Origin: Kosakonia pseudosacchari
GTDB lineage: Bacteria; Pseudomonadota; Gammaproteobacteria; Enterobacterales; Enterobacteriaceae
Reading direction: 5' to 3'
Assembly: GCF_900184035.1 (NCBI RefSeq)
Contig: NZ_FXWP01000027.1
Coordinates: 1 to 64,000 of the forward strand
DNA: 64,000 nt
Below, piece after piece: positions 28,507 to 37,513 of the stretch. The position numbers and the translations under genes were made by a program. The notes beneath the pieces are model-generated. The model was not told the DNA's origin. It worked only from the letters and a program-made list of their open reading frames with translations, and did no database searches. The first letter of the stretch is position 1. Each line of letters begins with the position of its first letter.

Positions 28507-28964
28507 GGCATAACCTCAGCGGCATCCGGATCAAGGAAAACGGCATCCCAATCACCATGGCAAAATCGCGGGCGGTCTTCCGGCAGATGTGTCGCCACGG
28601 CAACACCACTCTCATTACTGACCATGACGCGCTCCCATACCGGGAGCGTAAACAGGATATCGGCTGCGTCATCGCTCAGTATGTCGGCCTCAAATTCAAT
28701 TTTTCTGTTGCTGTCAGGGTTCAGCAGCAAATCGGGTTGGTACTTCCAGACCCAGGCCAGCAGGGGGAGCATGAGATCATCGACATGGCCGGGATACTCC
28801 ATCGCCAGCACTTTGATTTCGTAGCGGTACATAAACGAGCTTTCACCGGTTGCCTGAATTTCAATAGCGCCTTTCTCCGTCCAGACCGTGATTTGCTCTG
28901 GCCTGGCTCTGCACCACTCATTACCGGCAATCAGCGCCCCGCGCAGCAGTTCTGTTTTTTTCAT
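28503..28964 (-). CDS. R: Tail completion protein gpR
   Basis: A 153-residue P2 gpR homologue (P2: 155), acting with gpS at the tail end. Characteristic sequence is MDDLMLPLLAWVWKYQPDLL-like (seen as VDDLMLPLLAWVWKYQPDLL) and NRKIEFEADILSDDAADI. It overlaps the Rz gene by 4 bases. Confidence 0.88.
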   Translation of the reverse strand: MKKTELLRGALIAGNEWCRARPEQITVWTEKGAIEIQATGESSFMYRYEIKVLAMEYPGHVDDLMLPLLAWVWKYQPDLLLNPDSNRKIEFEADILSDDAADILFTLPVWERVMVSNESGVAVATHLPEDRPRFCHGDWDAVFLDPDAAEVMP

Positions 28965-29524
28965 GGTCTTGCTCCTGTAAGCCCGGTTTGCGTACTCTGC
29001 TGCGCCCGCTGCTGTTCTATCTCGCGAATGCCCGCAAGCTGATTATTTGCCGTTTCGACAGCCGCCAGCAGTGGCTGGATCCACAACACGGCCTGGCAAT
29101 AGGTCAGCGTGCCGGTGGCAGCGGTGCGATCACCGGCTGTGTCAGACCCGGCGGGATCGGCACCGAGGGCGCTGGAACGTAAACGGTTTGCGTACCCGAG
29201 CAGCCCGCGAGCAACACTGACAGGCACAGCAAAATCACAGGTTTTTTCATGGCGGAGGATCTCCCGGTATTCGATTACGGCTTCATCCGAGCTGGCACTG
29301 GTGAGCGCACTGGCATGTGCGGCATTCGCTGCGGTCTGATTGAAGCGATTGATATTGAAAACCTGAGTCGCAATCGTCTCGCGCTGTAGTGCGTTATCAG
29401 ACGCCAGCACACGCTTATCGCTTTCCGCTGCGCTCAGGTCTGCTCTGGTGGAAACCAGCCACACTGCGAGCGTGGCGATAATTACCAGCGCTGTTGCGCC
29501 TGCAATGATCGTAATGCGGTTCAT
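28961..29524 (-). CDS. Inner-membrane spanin subunit (Rz/LysB-like)
   Basis: A 187-residue protein with one N-terminal membrane helix (AGATALVIIATLAVWLV) and a periplasmic helical region, the plan of Rz-type spanins that connect inner and outer membrane at lysis. I choose ATG 29524, which overlaps the end of the lysozyme gene. A nested lipoprotein gene in another frame (29104-29250) is the matching Rz1. P2 has the same LysB/LysC arrangement. Confidence 0.82.
   Translation of the reverse strand: MNRITIIAGATALVIIATLAVWLVSTRADLSAAESDKRVLASDNALQRETIATQVFNINRFNQTAANAAHASALTSASSDEAVIEYREILRHEKTCDFAVPVSVARGLLGYANRLRSSALGADPAGSDTAGDRTAATGTLTYCQAVLWIQPLLAAVETANNQLAGIREIEQQRAQQSTQTGLTGARP
29104..29250 (-). 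CDS. Outer-membrane spanin lipoprotein Rz1 (LysC-like), nested in Rz
   Basis: Wholly inside the Rz gene in a different frame is a 48-codon ORF. It opens KKPVILLCLSVLLAGCSG, with a lipobox (LLAGC, Cys 17) for signal peptidase II. The mature chain is short and Pro-rich (YVPAPSVPIPPGLTQPV), the hallmark of Rz1. GGAG-like sequence precedes the ATG. Together with Rz it should fuse the membranes in the last step of lysis. Confidence 0.85.
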   Translation of the reverse strand: MKKPVILLCLSVLLAGCSGTQTVYVPAPSVPIPPGLTQPVIAPLPPAR

Positions 29525-30006
29525 TTCTGGCCCCACAGACACACCTCGCGCTCAACTTCGCGACGATTCATCAGCCCTTTCCACTTTTTGCCGCCAGCGT
29601 AAATCCACTGACGCAGCCCGTCACAGGCAGCCCTGTAATTACCGGCATTAAGCTGACGCAACAACGCGGAGCGCTCAAACGCTGTAACACCGACGTTGTA
29701 ACTGAACGTAATTAGCGCTGCTTTCTGGTACTCGCTGGCGGGCACCTTAACGGAGCGATCCACAGACTGCGCGAAAGGCTCAAGGTCATTTTGCAGAAGT
29801 GCACGGCATTCGGTTTCGGTATATTTTTTACCCGGAATAATGTCCCTGCCTGTATGCCCGTAACAGACAGTAAGCACGCCAGCAACATCGTGGTAAGGAG
29901 CGTACCGGACGCCCTCCAGTTCAGGGATCATCGTCCCGGCAATAGCCAGCGCGCCAGCGCCGATCATCCCTGCCAGCTTATTTCGCAGTGCGGGTGATAT
30001 CGCCAT
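29521..30006 (-). CDS. K: Endolysin (GH24 lysozyme, gpK-like), SAR type
   Basis: A muramidase of 161 residues. The T4-type catalytic triad is visible as E-x8-D-x5-T in ELEGVRYAPYHDVAGVLT. The N-terminus has a weakly hydrophobic Gly/Ala-rich segment (LAGMIGAGALAIAGTMI) with few charged residues, which fits a signal-arrest-release anchor: export by Sec and activation on release. It follows the holin directly and overlaps Rz by 4 bases. Confidence 0.9.
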   Translation of the reverse strand: MAISPALRNKLAGMIGAGALAIAGTMIPELEGVRYAPYHDVAGVLTVCYGHTGRDIIPGKKYTETECRALLQNDLEPFAQSVDRSVKVPASEYQKAALITFSYNVGVTAFERSALLRQLNAGNYRAACDGLRQWIYAGGKKWKGLMNRREVEREVCLWGQK

Positions 30007-30308
30007 TATTCACCTACCTTTTCCAGTGCCCTGACCGCCACCTGCACTGCCGCCGGGCGCTCATGTGAGGGCTTATCTTTCACCTCGTTGAGGTAGCCAC
30101 TCAGCATCTGCGTACGCTTTTCATCTTCCTTACGGCGGCGACGCGCATCCAGCCTCCCGCTGACATAAGAGGCCAGGGAAATAATCAGCCCTGCTGCACC
30201 AAAGAACATGTACACCAGATCCTGTGTGGTGAATCCTATCGCTGCCGCCAGCGCGGCAAGCCACGCAAAGATCTGCGTGAAGATATTCCCGGAATCATTC
30301 ATTTTCAT
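30006..30308 (-). CDS. Holin (two membrane segments)
   Basis: A 100-residue protein with two hydrophobic segments (IFAWLAALAAAIGF and LVYMFFGAAGLIISLASYV) and a highly charged C-terminal tail (RLDARRRRKEDEKRTQ), the class II holin layout. It lies directly before the endolysin gene. With a SAR endolysin, such a holin would act as a pinholin, depolarising the membrane. A second ATG 2 codons in could be a dual start. Confidence 0.85.
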   Translation of the reverse strand: MKMNDSGNIFTQIFAWLAALAAAIGFTTQDLVYMFFGAAGLIISLASYVSGRLDARRRRKEDEKRTQMLSGYLNEVKDKPSHERPAAVQVAVRALEKVGE

Positions 30309-30359
30309 GCGCTCCTGCCTCGCTACGTGCGTAAGCCGACCCGTCCCATACCCTGTTGA

Positions 30360-30560
30360 TTAACTCCATAGCTGTATGGTCTCCGTGGCTGCCGGTTCGC
30401 TGACTTCGGGTAATTCCACCTCCTGACCGGCGGTCAGAAAAAGCTGGCCGGAAATGCCCTTATTGGCCGACACCACGGCCTCAGTCACGCCGCGTGTCAG
30501 GCCGTAATGCCGCTGACACAGCAAATCCACGGTATCCCCCTGCAAAGCCTTAACCTTCAT
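30360..30560 (-). CDS. X: Tail protein gpX (LysM-like)
   Basis: A 66-residue homologue of P2 gpX (67), essential for tails. LysM-like sequence includes LQGDTVDLLCQRHYG and GQEVELPE. It overlaps L by one base and precedes the holin. Confidence 0.92.
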   Translation of the reverse strand: MKVKALQGDTVDLLCQRHYGLTRGVTEAVVSANKGISGQLFLTAGQEVELPEVSEPAATETIQLWS

Positions 30561-31057
30561 CAGAAAGCCTCCGTGAAGTTGCGAGTGGCACCACGAATAT
30601 CCGCAATGGCCCAGCGCACATCGCGCCAGAGATCCTGCGCCTGGGTGGAGAGGGCAACGGCGCGTTTTTCACCGGCATCACCGGTGGTATCAACGTCACG
30701 AAAAGACTCAAGCAGAAGGGCGCGGGCGCAGCTGAATACCGCGCGGCGGTAGCGGTGGATCTTCACGCTCTGCCCGTCAACCTGCATAGCCGGGACGGCA
30801 CCCAGCGAGGCATAACCTGCAGCCATCTGTTCTGCCTGCCATGACGCCAGCTGCTCTGATACGTGGATCACCGCTTCCGTCACCACATGTTTGAGACGGG
30901 TGGTGGTCACGGCACCATTGATACGCATTTCAAGGCGTACATCGCTCAGGGCGATTTCCGGCCAGAACGAACCGGCAGTGACTTTTTCGCCAGCATCATT
31001 TACGTCCGGCACATCTTCCGCAGAAGGTGTGACGGCGCGACCCGCTACAAAGCTCAT
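30560..31057 (-). CDS. L: Head completion protein gpL
   Basis: A 165-residue protein (P2: 169) that completes filled capsids and forms the connector for the tail. Characteristic sequence is WPEIALSDVRLEMRINGAVT and DLWRDVRWAIADIRGATRNF. It lies between the small terminase and X as in P2. Confidence 0.92.
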   Translation of the reverse strand: MSFVAGRAVTPSAEDVPDVNDAGEKVTAGSFWPEIALSDVRLEMRINGAVTTTRLKHVVTEAVIHVSEQLASWQAEQMAAGYASLGAVPAMQVDGQSVKIHRYRRAVFSCARALLLESFRDVDTTGDAGEKRAVALSTQAQDLWRDVRWAIADIRGATRNFTEAF

Positions 31058-31159
31058 CGTGTAGTCTCCTGAAAAGGTGGCGGTGAGCGGACGGAAAAAA
31101 GTAAACGCCAGGCGCTACAGATTTCCGCCCGCGCCGCCAGCGCACGGGGCGCAAGTCGG

Positions 31160-32068
31160 TTATTTCGTCTTCTCTGTCGTCGCTTTTCGTTTTCGGGGTT
31201 GCCCGCCTGACTTCGCGCCGGTGCGTGCTTTTGCACCTGCGTTGCGCCGGGTTCGGGTTACAGTTTTTTCGACGACAGTGGCAGGTTGTGATGTGCTCCC
31301 GTCTGCTGTTGCGGAAGCTGGCGCCGAGCCACCTGAACCGGTGTCAGCCGCAGCACTACCCGTGTCATCTGTTGCGCCGTCAACGGAATCGGTTGTTGCG
31401 CTGGCTTTTTTAACCACACGCGCCAGGCGTTCGATCTCTTTTTTCACCCCGGCCCCGGCATCAAGCGTCAGCGCCTTACGCAGCAGGGAAAGGGCGGTTT
31501 CCTGCTCTTCGGCTGTGCCGCTTCGCAGTGCAAATGCCCTCGCTTTGCAGAGCTTGGCGCGAACCACATCTGGCATATCGCTGTTTGTGGTGATCGCTTC
31601 GACGTCATCGAGCACCGCCAGATAGGGCGTTATGTCGGTGCTGTCATCGGCCTTGACCTGCACCAGAATGGGATCGCAAATTTCGTCAACCAGTACGGTG
31701 GCGGGCGTGCGGTTAAACCGGTCTGGCATCAGCAGGTTGTGGGAGACGACATAGCGCCCGATACGCACGGCCAGCGTGTAATCGCCCGCATCCACCGCCC
31801 ATACCATTAGCGTGGTGATCACTTCATCCTGCCGTCCGCTGCCGCCTGTCAGTGTTCCCTCGATCCAGCCCTCATAATTGGGGAGTAACTGGCGCTTCAT
31901 GGCGGCTTTTGCCTGGTCGGACTGCACTTTGCGCAATGCACTCTGATCCATGCGCAGCCGGTGCAGGATTTGCTCATGCGCGGTGCGCGCCGTGTCGGTC
32001 TGCTCGTCTGTTTTGCCATGGCGTTCAGCCATGACCTTCTGAAAATGTTTTTGTGCCGGTGTCAGCAT
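31160..32068 (-). CDS. M: Terminase small subunit gpM
   Basis: gpM is the terminase subunit that works with gpP to cut cos. The 302-residue protein has the P2 M core (LTPAQKHFQKVMAERHG, QLLPNYEGWIEGTLTGGSGR, RTPATVLVDEICD). It also has a basic, Ala/Thr-rich tail of about 80 residues (RTRRNAGAKARTGAKSGG) that makes it longer than P2 M (247). I use ATG 32068 (LTPAQKHF) rather than an ATG 10 codons earlier, because homologues start there. Confidence 0.9.
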   Translation of the reverse strand: MLTPAQKHFQKVMAERHGKTDEQTDTARTAHEQILHRLRMDQSALRKVQSDQAKAAMKRQLLPNYEGWIEGTLTGGSGRQDEVITTLMVWAVDAGDYTLAVRIGRYVVSHNLLMPDRFNRTPATVLVDEICDPILVQVKADDSTDITPYLAVLDDVEAITTNSDMPDVVRAKLCKARAFALRSGTAEEQETALSLLRKALTLDAGAGVKKEIERLARVVKKASATTDSVDGATDDTGSAAADTGSGGSAPASATADGSTSQPATVVEKTVTRTRRNAGAKARTGAKSGGQPRKRKATTEKTK

Positions 32069-32116
32069 GGTTCTGTCCCCGAGTGAAGCGGGCCGCAAAG
32101 CGCAGCCCGCCCGGTG

Positions 32117-33166
32117 TTACGCGCCGCCCTCAGCCGCTTCGGCGAAGGTGATCCCGTCGATAAACGCCACTGCGCCATAATCTTCAACAATGAAATCGTC
32201 ATTGGATGACTGGTAAGTTGCGACGCGGTTGTACTCTGGCTCTTCCTTGATAGTCCGGCGCAGGGAGCCGCGCTGGAAGTAGAGCGACAGGTTTTTGAAC
32301 GGCGTGATGAGGATGCCGTTGCCGGGGAAGTAGGGCGCGATGAAGGTCGGCATATTCCCCACACGCTCCTGCGACACAATGAGCTGTCCCGCCAGCATTT
32401 CCGTATTGGGGTTGGTCTGGCTCATGGCGTTGATGGTCGGAAAATTACTGGTCGTCAGCAGGTCGCCCGCCAGGATCACCACGTTGTCAGGGTTGCGCTT
32501 GTGCCACTCATCCATAAGGCTGTTTTTGGCGTCGTATACCGCTGCCGTCAGGTTGCCGTATGTCCCGGCGGCGACAATTTTGTTGTCCTGGTCGCGGGAA
32601 GTGACTGTCACGCCCGTGATACGGCGATGCGGGGCTTCGTTGCGGATTTTCTGCAACCAGCCGATGCCACAATCCTGCAACAGCGGATTCGCTGCGCGAT
32701 CAGAAGGATCGGAATAGCTTGCCCCGTTGAAACCGATCATGATGCGGTCAAGCGACATCTGACGGGCCATTGCGCTGCTGATCAGCGGCTGAAAATTTGG
32801 CTGATGCGCCCAGGCATCAAGCTGTGCGTACGAGATACCGTAGTCGTAGTTGGTCTTGCGGCAGAGGTAGCCGTAAGGATCCATGTTGTCATTGGATGCC
32901 GGATTGCGGCGCGTGGTGGTGCTGTTGTTCACCCCTGCCAGCGGCCCTTTACTGCCAATCAGGATTTTCTGGCCGATCTGCTCATCAACGCCGAAGACGT
33001 TAATTTGTTTCAGAAAGGCGTCACTTTCCTGCGCGGCGGCCTCAAGGCGCTGTTGCGCAGTCGGATCAACGCTGAACTGTGCCGCGACAGCGGCGGCTGT
33101 CACGCCGTTAAGCTGCGCCTGCCGTGCCACATACTGATCGAACAGTTGACGGGTATTATTTCTCAT
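32117..33166 (-). CDS. N: Major capsid protein precursor gpN
   Basis: A 349-residue HK97-fold capsid protein (P2: 357), cut by the gpO protease during maturation. It starts RNNTRQLFDQYVARQAQLNG and contains NPASNDNMDPYGYLCRKTNY and VVILAGDLLTTSNFP, characteristic of the family. Confidence 0.95.
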   Translation of the reverse strand: MRNNTRQLFDQYVARQAQLNGVTAAAVAAQFSVDPTAQQRLEAAAQESDAFLKQINVFGVDEQIGQKILIGSKGPLAGVNNSTTTRRNPASNDNMDPYGYLCRKTNYDYGISYAQLDAWAHQPNFQPLISSAMARQMSLDRIMIGFNGASYSDPSDRAANPLLQDCGIGWLQKIRNEAPHRRITGVTVTSRDQDNKIVAAGTYGNLTAAVYDAKNSLMDEWHKRNPDNVVILAGDLLTTSNFPTINAMSQTNPNTEMLAGQLIVSQERVGNMPTFIAPYFPGNGILITPFKNLSLYFQRGSLRRTIKEEPEYNRVATYQSSNDDFIVEDYGAVAFIDGITFAEAAEGGA

Positions 33167-33189
33167 CTCTTTCTCTCTCGTTGCTGATA

Positions 33190-34023
33190 TCAGTAGTCAG
33201 CCAGCTGCGCGTTATCACCACCGCTGGCAGGCGGGCGGCGGCTGAAATTGCCGTCCGTAGTTTCAAGTTTCTGGCGCAGTGCAGCCAGATCGGTTGTCAG
33301 CTGCTGAATGGCAGCTTTGTCCTGTGCGCGGCCCTGCTCAACGCTGCTGAACTGATCGCTGAGTTCAACCTGTGACTGCGCCACGGCCTCAACAGCCTGA
33401 TGCACCTGGCTGAATCGCTCATCGTCGGTCTTCTGGCCTTTGCCAAGGATGCCCATGACGCGGGAAAACCACTGTTTGCTCTCATCGCTGCGCTGACCGG
33501 AAAGCTCGATCACTTCCGCTTCAATGGCTTCGGTGAACATCGGCGGTTCCGCCTGCTGATTGTTGAATGCCATCACCTGCGCACGTTGCTGAGCAGCAAA
33601 TTTCAGGCGTTCAGTGCCAAGGCTAGCGGGCGTGTCTGTCATCGCGAGGCCCATCACATAGGCCTTGCCGTTGAGCGCAAACTGCGGGTGCAGTTCAATG
33701 CTGGAGTAAACCTTTTGCCCTTTGTCGGTCATTTGCTTCATACGGTCGGAAGCTTCAATCTCCGCATAGAGCGCGGTGCGCCCGGCCAGCGGCCCGGTGG
33801 TAATATCTTCGGCGCTTAATGCGGTCACATCGCCCATCGCCCCGAAATCACTGCCCGGATAAGGCGAGAGGTAGTGCTCAATGTTGACGCGCGCCCCGTA
33901 CACTTCCGGGTTGTAATTCGCTGCTGCGTCGTGGAGGTGCTCCGGCTTAATTTCGCGGCCATCGACGGTGGCTCCGGAGACAGCAACACGGAATTTTTTG
34001 CGGGTTTTCGTTGTGCCAGCCAT
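33190..34023 (-). CDS. O: Capsid scaffold and protease gpO
   Basis: gpO has an N-terminal serine protease and a C-terminal scaffold helix that sets capsid size. In the 277-residue protein (P2: 284) the protease region includes PEVYGARVNIEHYLSPYPGS, containing the catalytic-type His, and QKVYSSIELHPQFALNGKAY with Ser. The coiled-coil scaffold covers about 190-260. It diverges from P across a 159-bp promoter region. Confidence 0.93.
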   Translation of the reverse strand: MAGTTKTRKKFRVAVSGATVDGREIKPEHLHDAAANYNPEVYGARVNIEHYLSPYPGSDFGAMGDVTALSAEDITTGPLAGRTALYAEIEASDRMKQMTDKGQKVYSSIELHPQFALNGKAYVMGLAMTDTPASLGTERLKFAAQQRAQVMAFNNQQAEPPMFTEAIEAEVIELSGQRSDESKQWFSRVMGILGKGQKTDDERFSQVHQAVEAVAQSQVELSDQFSSVEQGRAQDKAAIQQLTTDLAALRQKLETTDGNFSRRPPASGGDNAQLADY

Positions 34024-34094
34024 GTTCGTTTGCTCGTTGTGGGTGAGTTCAGCGAAATGATGGCAGGGGCGGCATTACTGCCTCAACGCGTTGT

Positions 34095-34115
34095 TGTTGT
34101 AGGGGAAACACAACA
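34095..34115. promoter_or_regulatory. Candidate Ogr-binding box(es) between divergent O and P
   Basis: Two overlapping TGT-N12-ACA matches (34095-34112 and 34098-34115) lie in a dyad (GTTGTTGT ... ACAACAAC). The centre is 78-82 bases from both start codons, which places starts of transcription about 55 bases away on each side. This matches P2-type late promoters activated by Ogr. Confidence 0.65.
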
Positions 34116-34182
34116 ACCAGAGGTGCGGGAAAGCATCCGCGCGCGCGGGTTAATCTCCCCGGCATACAGCGAGGAGAAGCGA

Positions 34183-35904
34183 ATGTCGGTCGGAGAAGCG
34201 TTTATCAGGCAGCGGGCAAGACAACTCTACTGGCAGGGTTACCCGCCAGCAGAAATTTCACGCCTGATGGGGATCAATCAGAACACAGTCTATGCCTGGA
34301 AAAAGCGCGACGAGTGGGACGATACGCCGCCCATCCAGCGTGTCACCACATCCATTGATGCGCGTCTGATTCAGCTGACCGGCAAGGATAAAAAGACCGG
34401 TGGCGACTTCAAGGAAATCGACCTGCTGACCCGACAGCTTAAAAAGCTGGATAACGGCACCCCGGCCACGCAGCCGAAAAAGAAGCTGCGCAAGAAGCAA
34501 AATACCTTCTCGGAATCGCAGATTGCAGCACTGCGGGAAAACATTCTTGGCTCGCTGCACTGGCACCAGCGCGGCTGGTTCGACAATCACCACCACCGCA
34601 ACCGCGCCATACTGAAATCCCGCCAGGTGGGTGCCACCTGGTATTTTGCGCGCGAGGCGTTGTTGCGCGCGCTGTCTGACGATGTGAAATACAAGCATCA
34701 GCGCAACCAGATCTTCCTTTCCGCCAGTCGCCGTCAGGCCTATCAGTTCCGCAGTTTTATTCGTTCTGCCGCTGAGGAAGTGGATGTTGAACTGAAGGGC
34801 GGCGACATGATCCAGCTGGCGAATGGCGCAGAGCTGCATTTTCTTGGCACCTCAGCCGCAACAGCGCAGTCATACACCGGCAACCTCTATTTTGATGAGT
34901 TTTTCTGGGTGGGGCAGTTTGCCAACCTGAAGAAAGTGGCCGGGGCAATGGCAACCCTGAAAGGGCTGACACGCACCTATTTTTCCACACCGTCAGCGGA
35001 AAGCCACGAAGCCTACCCGTTCTGGAGTGGTGAAGCGTTTAACAAAGGCCGCAGCCATGGCAAACGGATTGAGTTTGACACCAGCTGGAAAACACTCAAC
35101 AGCGGCCTGATGTGTCCGGACAACATCTGGCGCCAGATTGTCACCCTTCAGGACGCCATCGATCACGGGTGGGATCTCACTGACATTGAGGAGATTCAGC
35201 AGGAGAACAGCCCGGAGGAATACGACAACCTGTATGGCTGCGTGTTCATCAAAAATGGCGAAACCGCTTTCGATTACAACCAGTTGCTGAGTTGTGGTGT
35301 TGACGGGTTTGACGACTGGCCCGACTGGAAACCGTACGCCATGCGCCCGATGGCAGATCGCGCGGTGTGGATTGGCTATGACCCCAACGGCGCCAGCGGC
35401 AAAGGTGACAGCGGGGCAATATCGGTTAACGCGGCGCCGCTGGTTCCAGGCGCCAAGTTTCGTACCATCGAAACCCAGCGCATTCGCGGCATGGAATTCG
35501 AAGCGCAGGCGCAACTGATCATCAACATGCTGACGCGCTACAACGTCCAGCACATCGGTATCGATGGCAGCGGCATCGGCGAGGCGGTTTATCAGCTCGT
35601 GAAGAAGAAGTTTCCGGCGACAGTGTGCTACCAGTTTTCGCCCGCCAGCAAGCGCATGCTGGTACTGAAAATGCTGCAAATGATCCGCGCCGGTCGCTGG
35701 GAGTATGACCGGGGAGAGTATGACCTGATAACCGCATTCAGTGCGGTGCGAAAAGTGGTCACGCCGGGCGGCGTGATCACGTATGACACTGACCGCGCCC
35801 GTGGCGTCAGTCACGGTGACTTAGCCTGGGCGACCATGCTTGCCACTATCAACGAACCGCTGGGCGCTGACGGCGGCAATACCATGACCGTTATGGAGTA
35901 CTGA
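34183..35904 (+). CDS. P: Terminase large subunit gpP (ATPase)
   Basis: gpP packages DNA and cuts cos. From ATG 34183 the protein has 573 residues (P2: 590). The N-terminus has a helix-turn-helix (YPPAEISRLMGINQNTVYAW). The ATPase region shows ILKSRQVGATWYFAREALLR with an atypical Walker A, and NLYFDEFFW as Walker B. The nuclease part has WIGYDPNGASGKGDSGAIS and HIGIDGSGIGEAVY. GAGGAGAAG precedes the chosen start. The open frame extends further upstream, without a ribosome site, into the promoter region. Confidence 0.94.
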   Translation: MSVGEAFIRQRARQLYWQGYPPAEISRLMGINQNTVYAWKKRDEWDDTPPIQRVTTSIDARLIQLTGKDKKTGGDFKEIDLLTRQLKKLDNGTPATQPKKKLRKKQNTFSESQIAALRENILGSLHWHQRGWFDNHHHRNRAILKSRQVGATWYFAREALLRALSDDVKYKHQRNQIFLSASRRQAYQFRSFIRSAAEEVDVELKGGDMIQLANGAELHFLGTSAATAQSYTGNLYFDEFFWVGQFANLKKVAGAMATLKGLTRTYFSTPSAESHEAYPFWSGEAFNKGRSHGKRIEFDTSWKTLNSGLMCPDNIWRQIVTLQDAIDHGWDLTDIEEIQQENSPEEYDNLYGCVFIKNGETAFDYNQLLSCGVDGFDDWPDWKPYAMRPMADRAVWIGYDPNGASGKGDSGAISVNAAPLVPGAKFRTIETQRIRGMEFEAQAQLIINMLTRYNVQHIGIDGSGIGEAVYQLVKKKFPATVCYQFSPASKRMLVLKMLQMIRAGRWEYDRGEYDLITAFSAVRKVVTPGGVITYDTDRARGVSHGDLAWATMLATINEPLGADGGNTMTVMEY

Positions 35905-35906
35905 CT

Positions 35907-36959
35907 TTGAGCAGAAAAAAATATCCCGGCGCGCGGCGGCATTCCGGGGAGCAGGCAGACCTGGTTTCTGCATTAAAAAACCAGCCGGGACTGAATTCTT
36001 TCACCTTTGACGGGCCATGGCCGGTCACGTCATCTTATGACCTGCTGGACAGTATGTATTGCGCCAATAATGGCCGCTATTACGAAACGCCAATCAGCTG
36101 GTACGGGCTGGCGCGGCAGTTTGGTTATGCGAGCTGGCACCAGTCTGCACTGATGTTCAAACGCAACGTGCTGGCCGGGTGTTTTATCCCGCACCGGTTG
36201 CTGTCTCGTCAGGTGTTTTCTGCCTTTGCGCTTGACTGGTTTGTGTTCGGTAATGCCTATCTTGAGCTGCGATCAAATCTGCTCGGCGGCCCGTTGGGGC
36301 TGCGCCATTCACTCGCCAAGTACACCCGGAGGGGTTCCGATCTCGATACCTACTGGTTTATTCAGGCGGGCCTGGATGATCACCCGTTCAGGACTGGTTC
36401 AGTGTGCCACGTCATTAACCCGGATATTCACCAGGATATCTACGGTATGCCTGAGTATTTTGCAGGGCTGCTGTCGGCTAACTTGTCGCACTCGGCTGAC
36501 AAGTTCCGCAAGCTATACTATGACAACGGCAGCCATGCAGGTTGCATTGTTTACGTGAACAGCGCCATTGCCGATCAGGAAAGTCTCGACAAACTCAAGA
36601 AAACGCTGACGGATACGCGGCGGGGTGGGGCATTCAAAAACATCCTGCTGCATGCGCCTGGCGGCGGTAAAGACTCGGTTCAGATCCTGCCGTTCAGCCA
36701 GATATCGGCAAAGGATGAGTTTATCGGCGTGAAGTCGGCAACACGCGATGACATTCTGGCCGCGCATCGCGTACCACCACAACTGATGGGCGCCATCCCG
36801 GAGGGTAATGGCTCGTTTGGCGATGTGGAAAAAGCCGCCAGGGTGTTTGCCATCAATGAGCTGACACCTGTGATGGAAGCCATGAAACACGTCAACGACT
36901 GGCTGGGTGAGGAGGTGATCCGCTTCAACCCCTATGCACTCCTTTCCGAAAGCGCCTGA
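35907..36959 (+). CDS. Q: Portal protein gpQ
   Basis: gpQ forms the dodecameric portal at one capsid vertex. The 350-residue product (P2: 344) contains SYDLLDSMYCANNGRYYETP, INPDIHQDIYGMPEYFAGLL and APGGGKDSVQILPFSQISAK, typical of PBSX/P2 portals. It starts 2 bases after P and ends shortly before the cos-like site, as in P2. Confidence 0.95.
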   Translation: MSRKKYPGARRHSGEQADLVSALKNQPGLNSFTFDGPWPVTSSYDLLDSMYCANNGRYYETPISWYGLARQFGYASWHQSALMFKRNVLAGCFIPHRLLSRQVFSAFALDWFVFGNAYLELRSNLLGGPLGLRHSLAKYTRRGSDLDTYWFIQAGLDDHPFRTGSVCHVINPDIHQDIYGMPEYFAGLLSANLSHSADKFRKLYYDNGSHAGCIVYVNSAIADQESLDKLKKTLTDTRRGGAFKNILLHAPGGGKDSVQILPFSQISAKDEFIGVKSATRDDILAAHRVPPQLMGAIPEGNGSFGDVEKAARVFAINELTPVMEAMKHVNDWLGEEVIRFNPYALLSESA

Positions 36960-37513
36960 ACATTCCGGCAGACACCATCAGGAGTGGTGGTGTCGCTTCT
37001 GCACTTCCGAAAATCCTTCTAATTTTTTCACCTTTCGCCGCCTGTCGGGCATCGTTTTCCGTACCCCTCACAAGACGCGCTGTAAGCCGCTCTGAGACGA
37101 CATTTTCTCACCTATCCCCGCGCAAGGCCGGAGCAATAGCGCGGCAATGCAACGCTGCTCAGGCATCAGGTCAGAGACAATCCGACCCTTGCCTTGCCCC
37201 CAAAGCGCGCGCTTGCTCCCCCGCCTCGCCTGCGCGCTGAATGTGTCTCTTTTTGTGCACTTTTGAAATACAGACGGAACCGCAACAGAACTGGCGCGGA
37301 AAGGGATTAATAGCATCAAAAAAATAGTGCAAATTTGTGCTTGTCTTTGCATTTGACTACGGCAGTGCTGGATAACGCTCAAGAAACACTAACACCTTGT
37401 AACGGTTTTTGATATACATATGAAATACGATCTATATCCATCTGTTTGCTAGATATAGAAATACATTAGTCTCTAACATAATTTTTATAATCAATGGAAT
37501 AAGGAGTTATAAA
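36960..37513. other. 554-bp non-coding region with cos and accessory-gene promoter
   Basis: The left half is GC-rich and contains the cos-like sequence (37211-37230). The right half becomes strongly AT-rich towards the accessory gene. An 8-bp inverted repeat (TCTATATC at 37431-37438, GATATAGA at 37452-37459) could be an operator. TATAAT at 37486-37491 is a candidate -10. AAGGAGT lies 7 bases before the ATG at 37514. No open frame here looks coding. Confidence 0.6.
37211..37230. other. cos-like packaging site
   Basis: On the minus strand this reads GGCGAGGCGGGGGAGCAAGC. From memory, the 19-base cohesive end of P2 and 186 is GGCGAGGCGGGGAAAGCAC, so the first 12 bases match and the rest is close. 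Its place, just outside the portal gene Q, is also that of P2 cos. Confidence 0.75.

Noticed and set aside
33874-34182. N-terminal extension of gpP by up to 103 codons
   Set aside because: It covers the O/P late promoter region and part of gene O on the other strand, and a strong ribosome site precedes the ATG at 34183.
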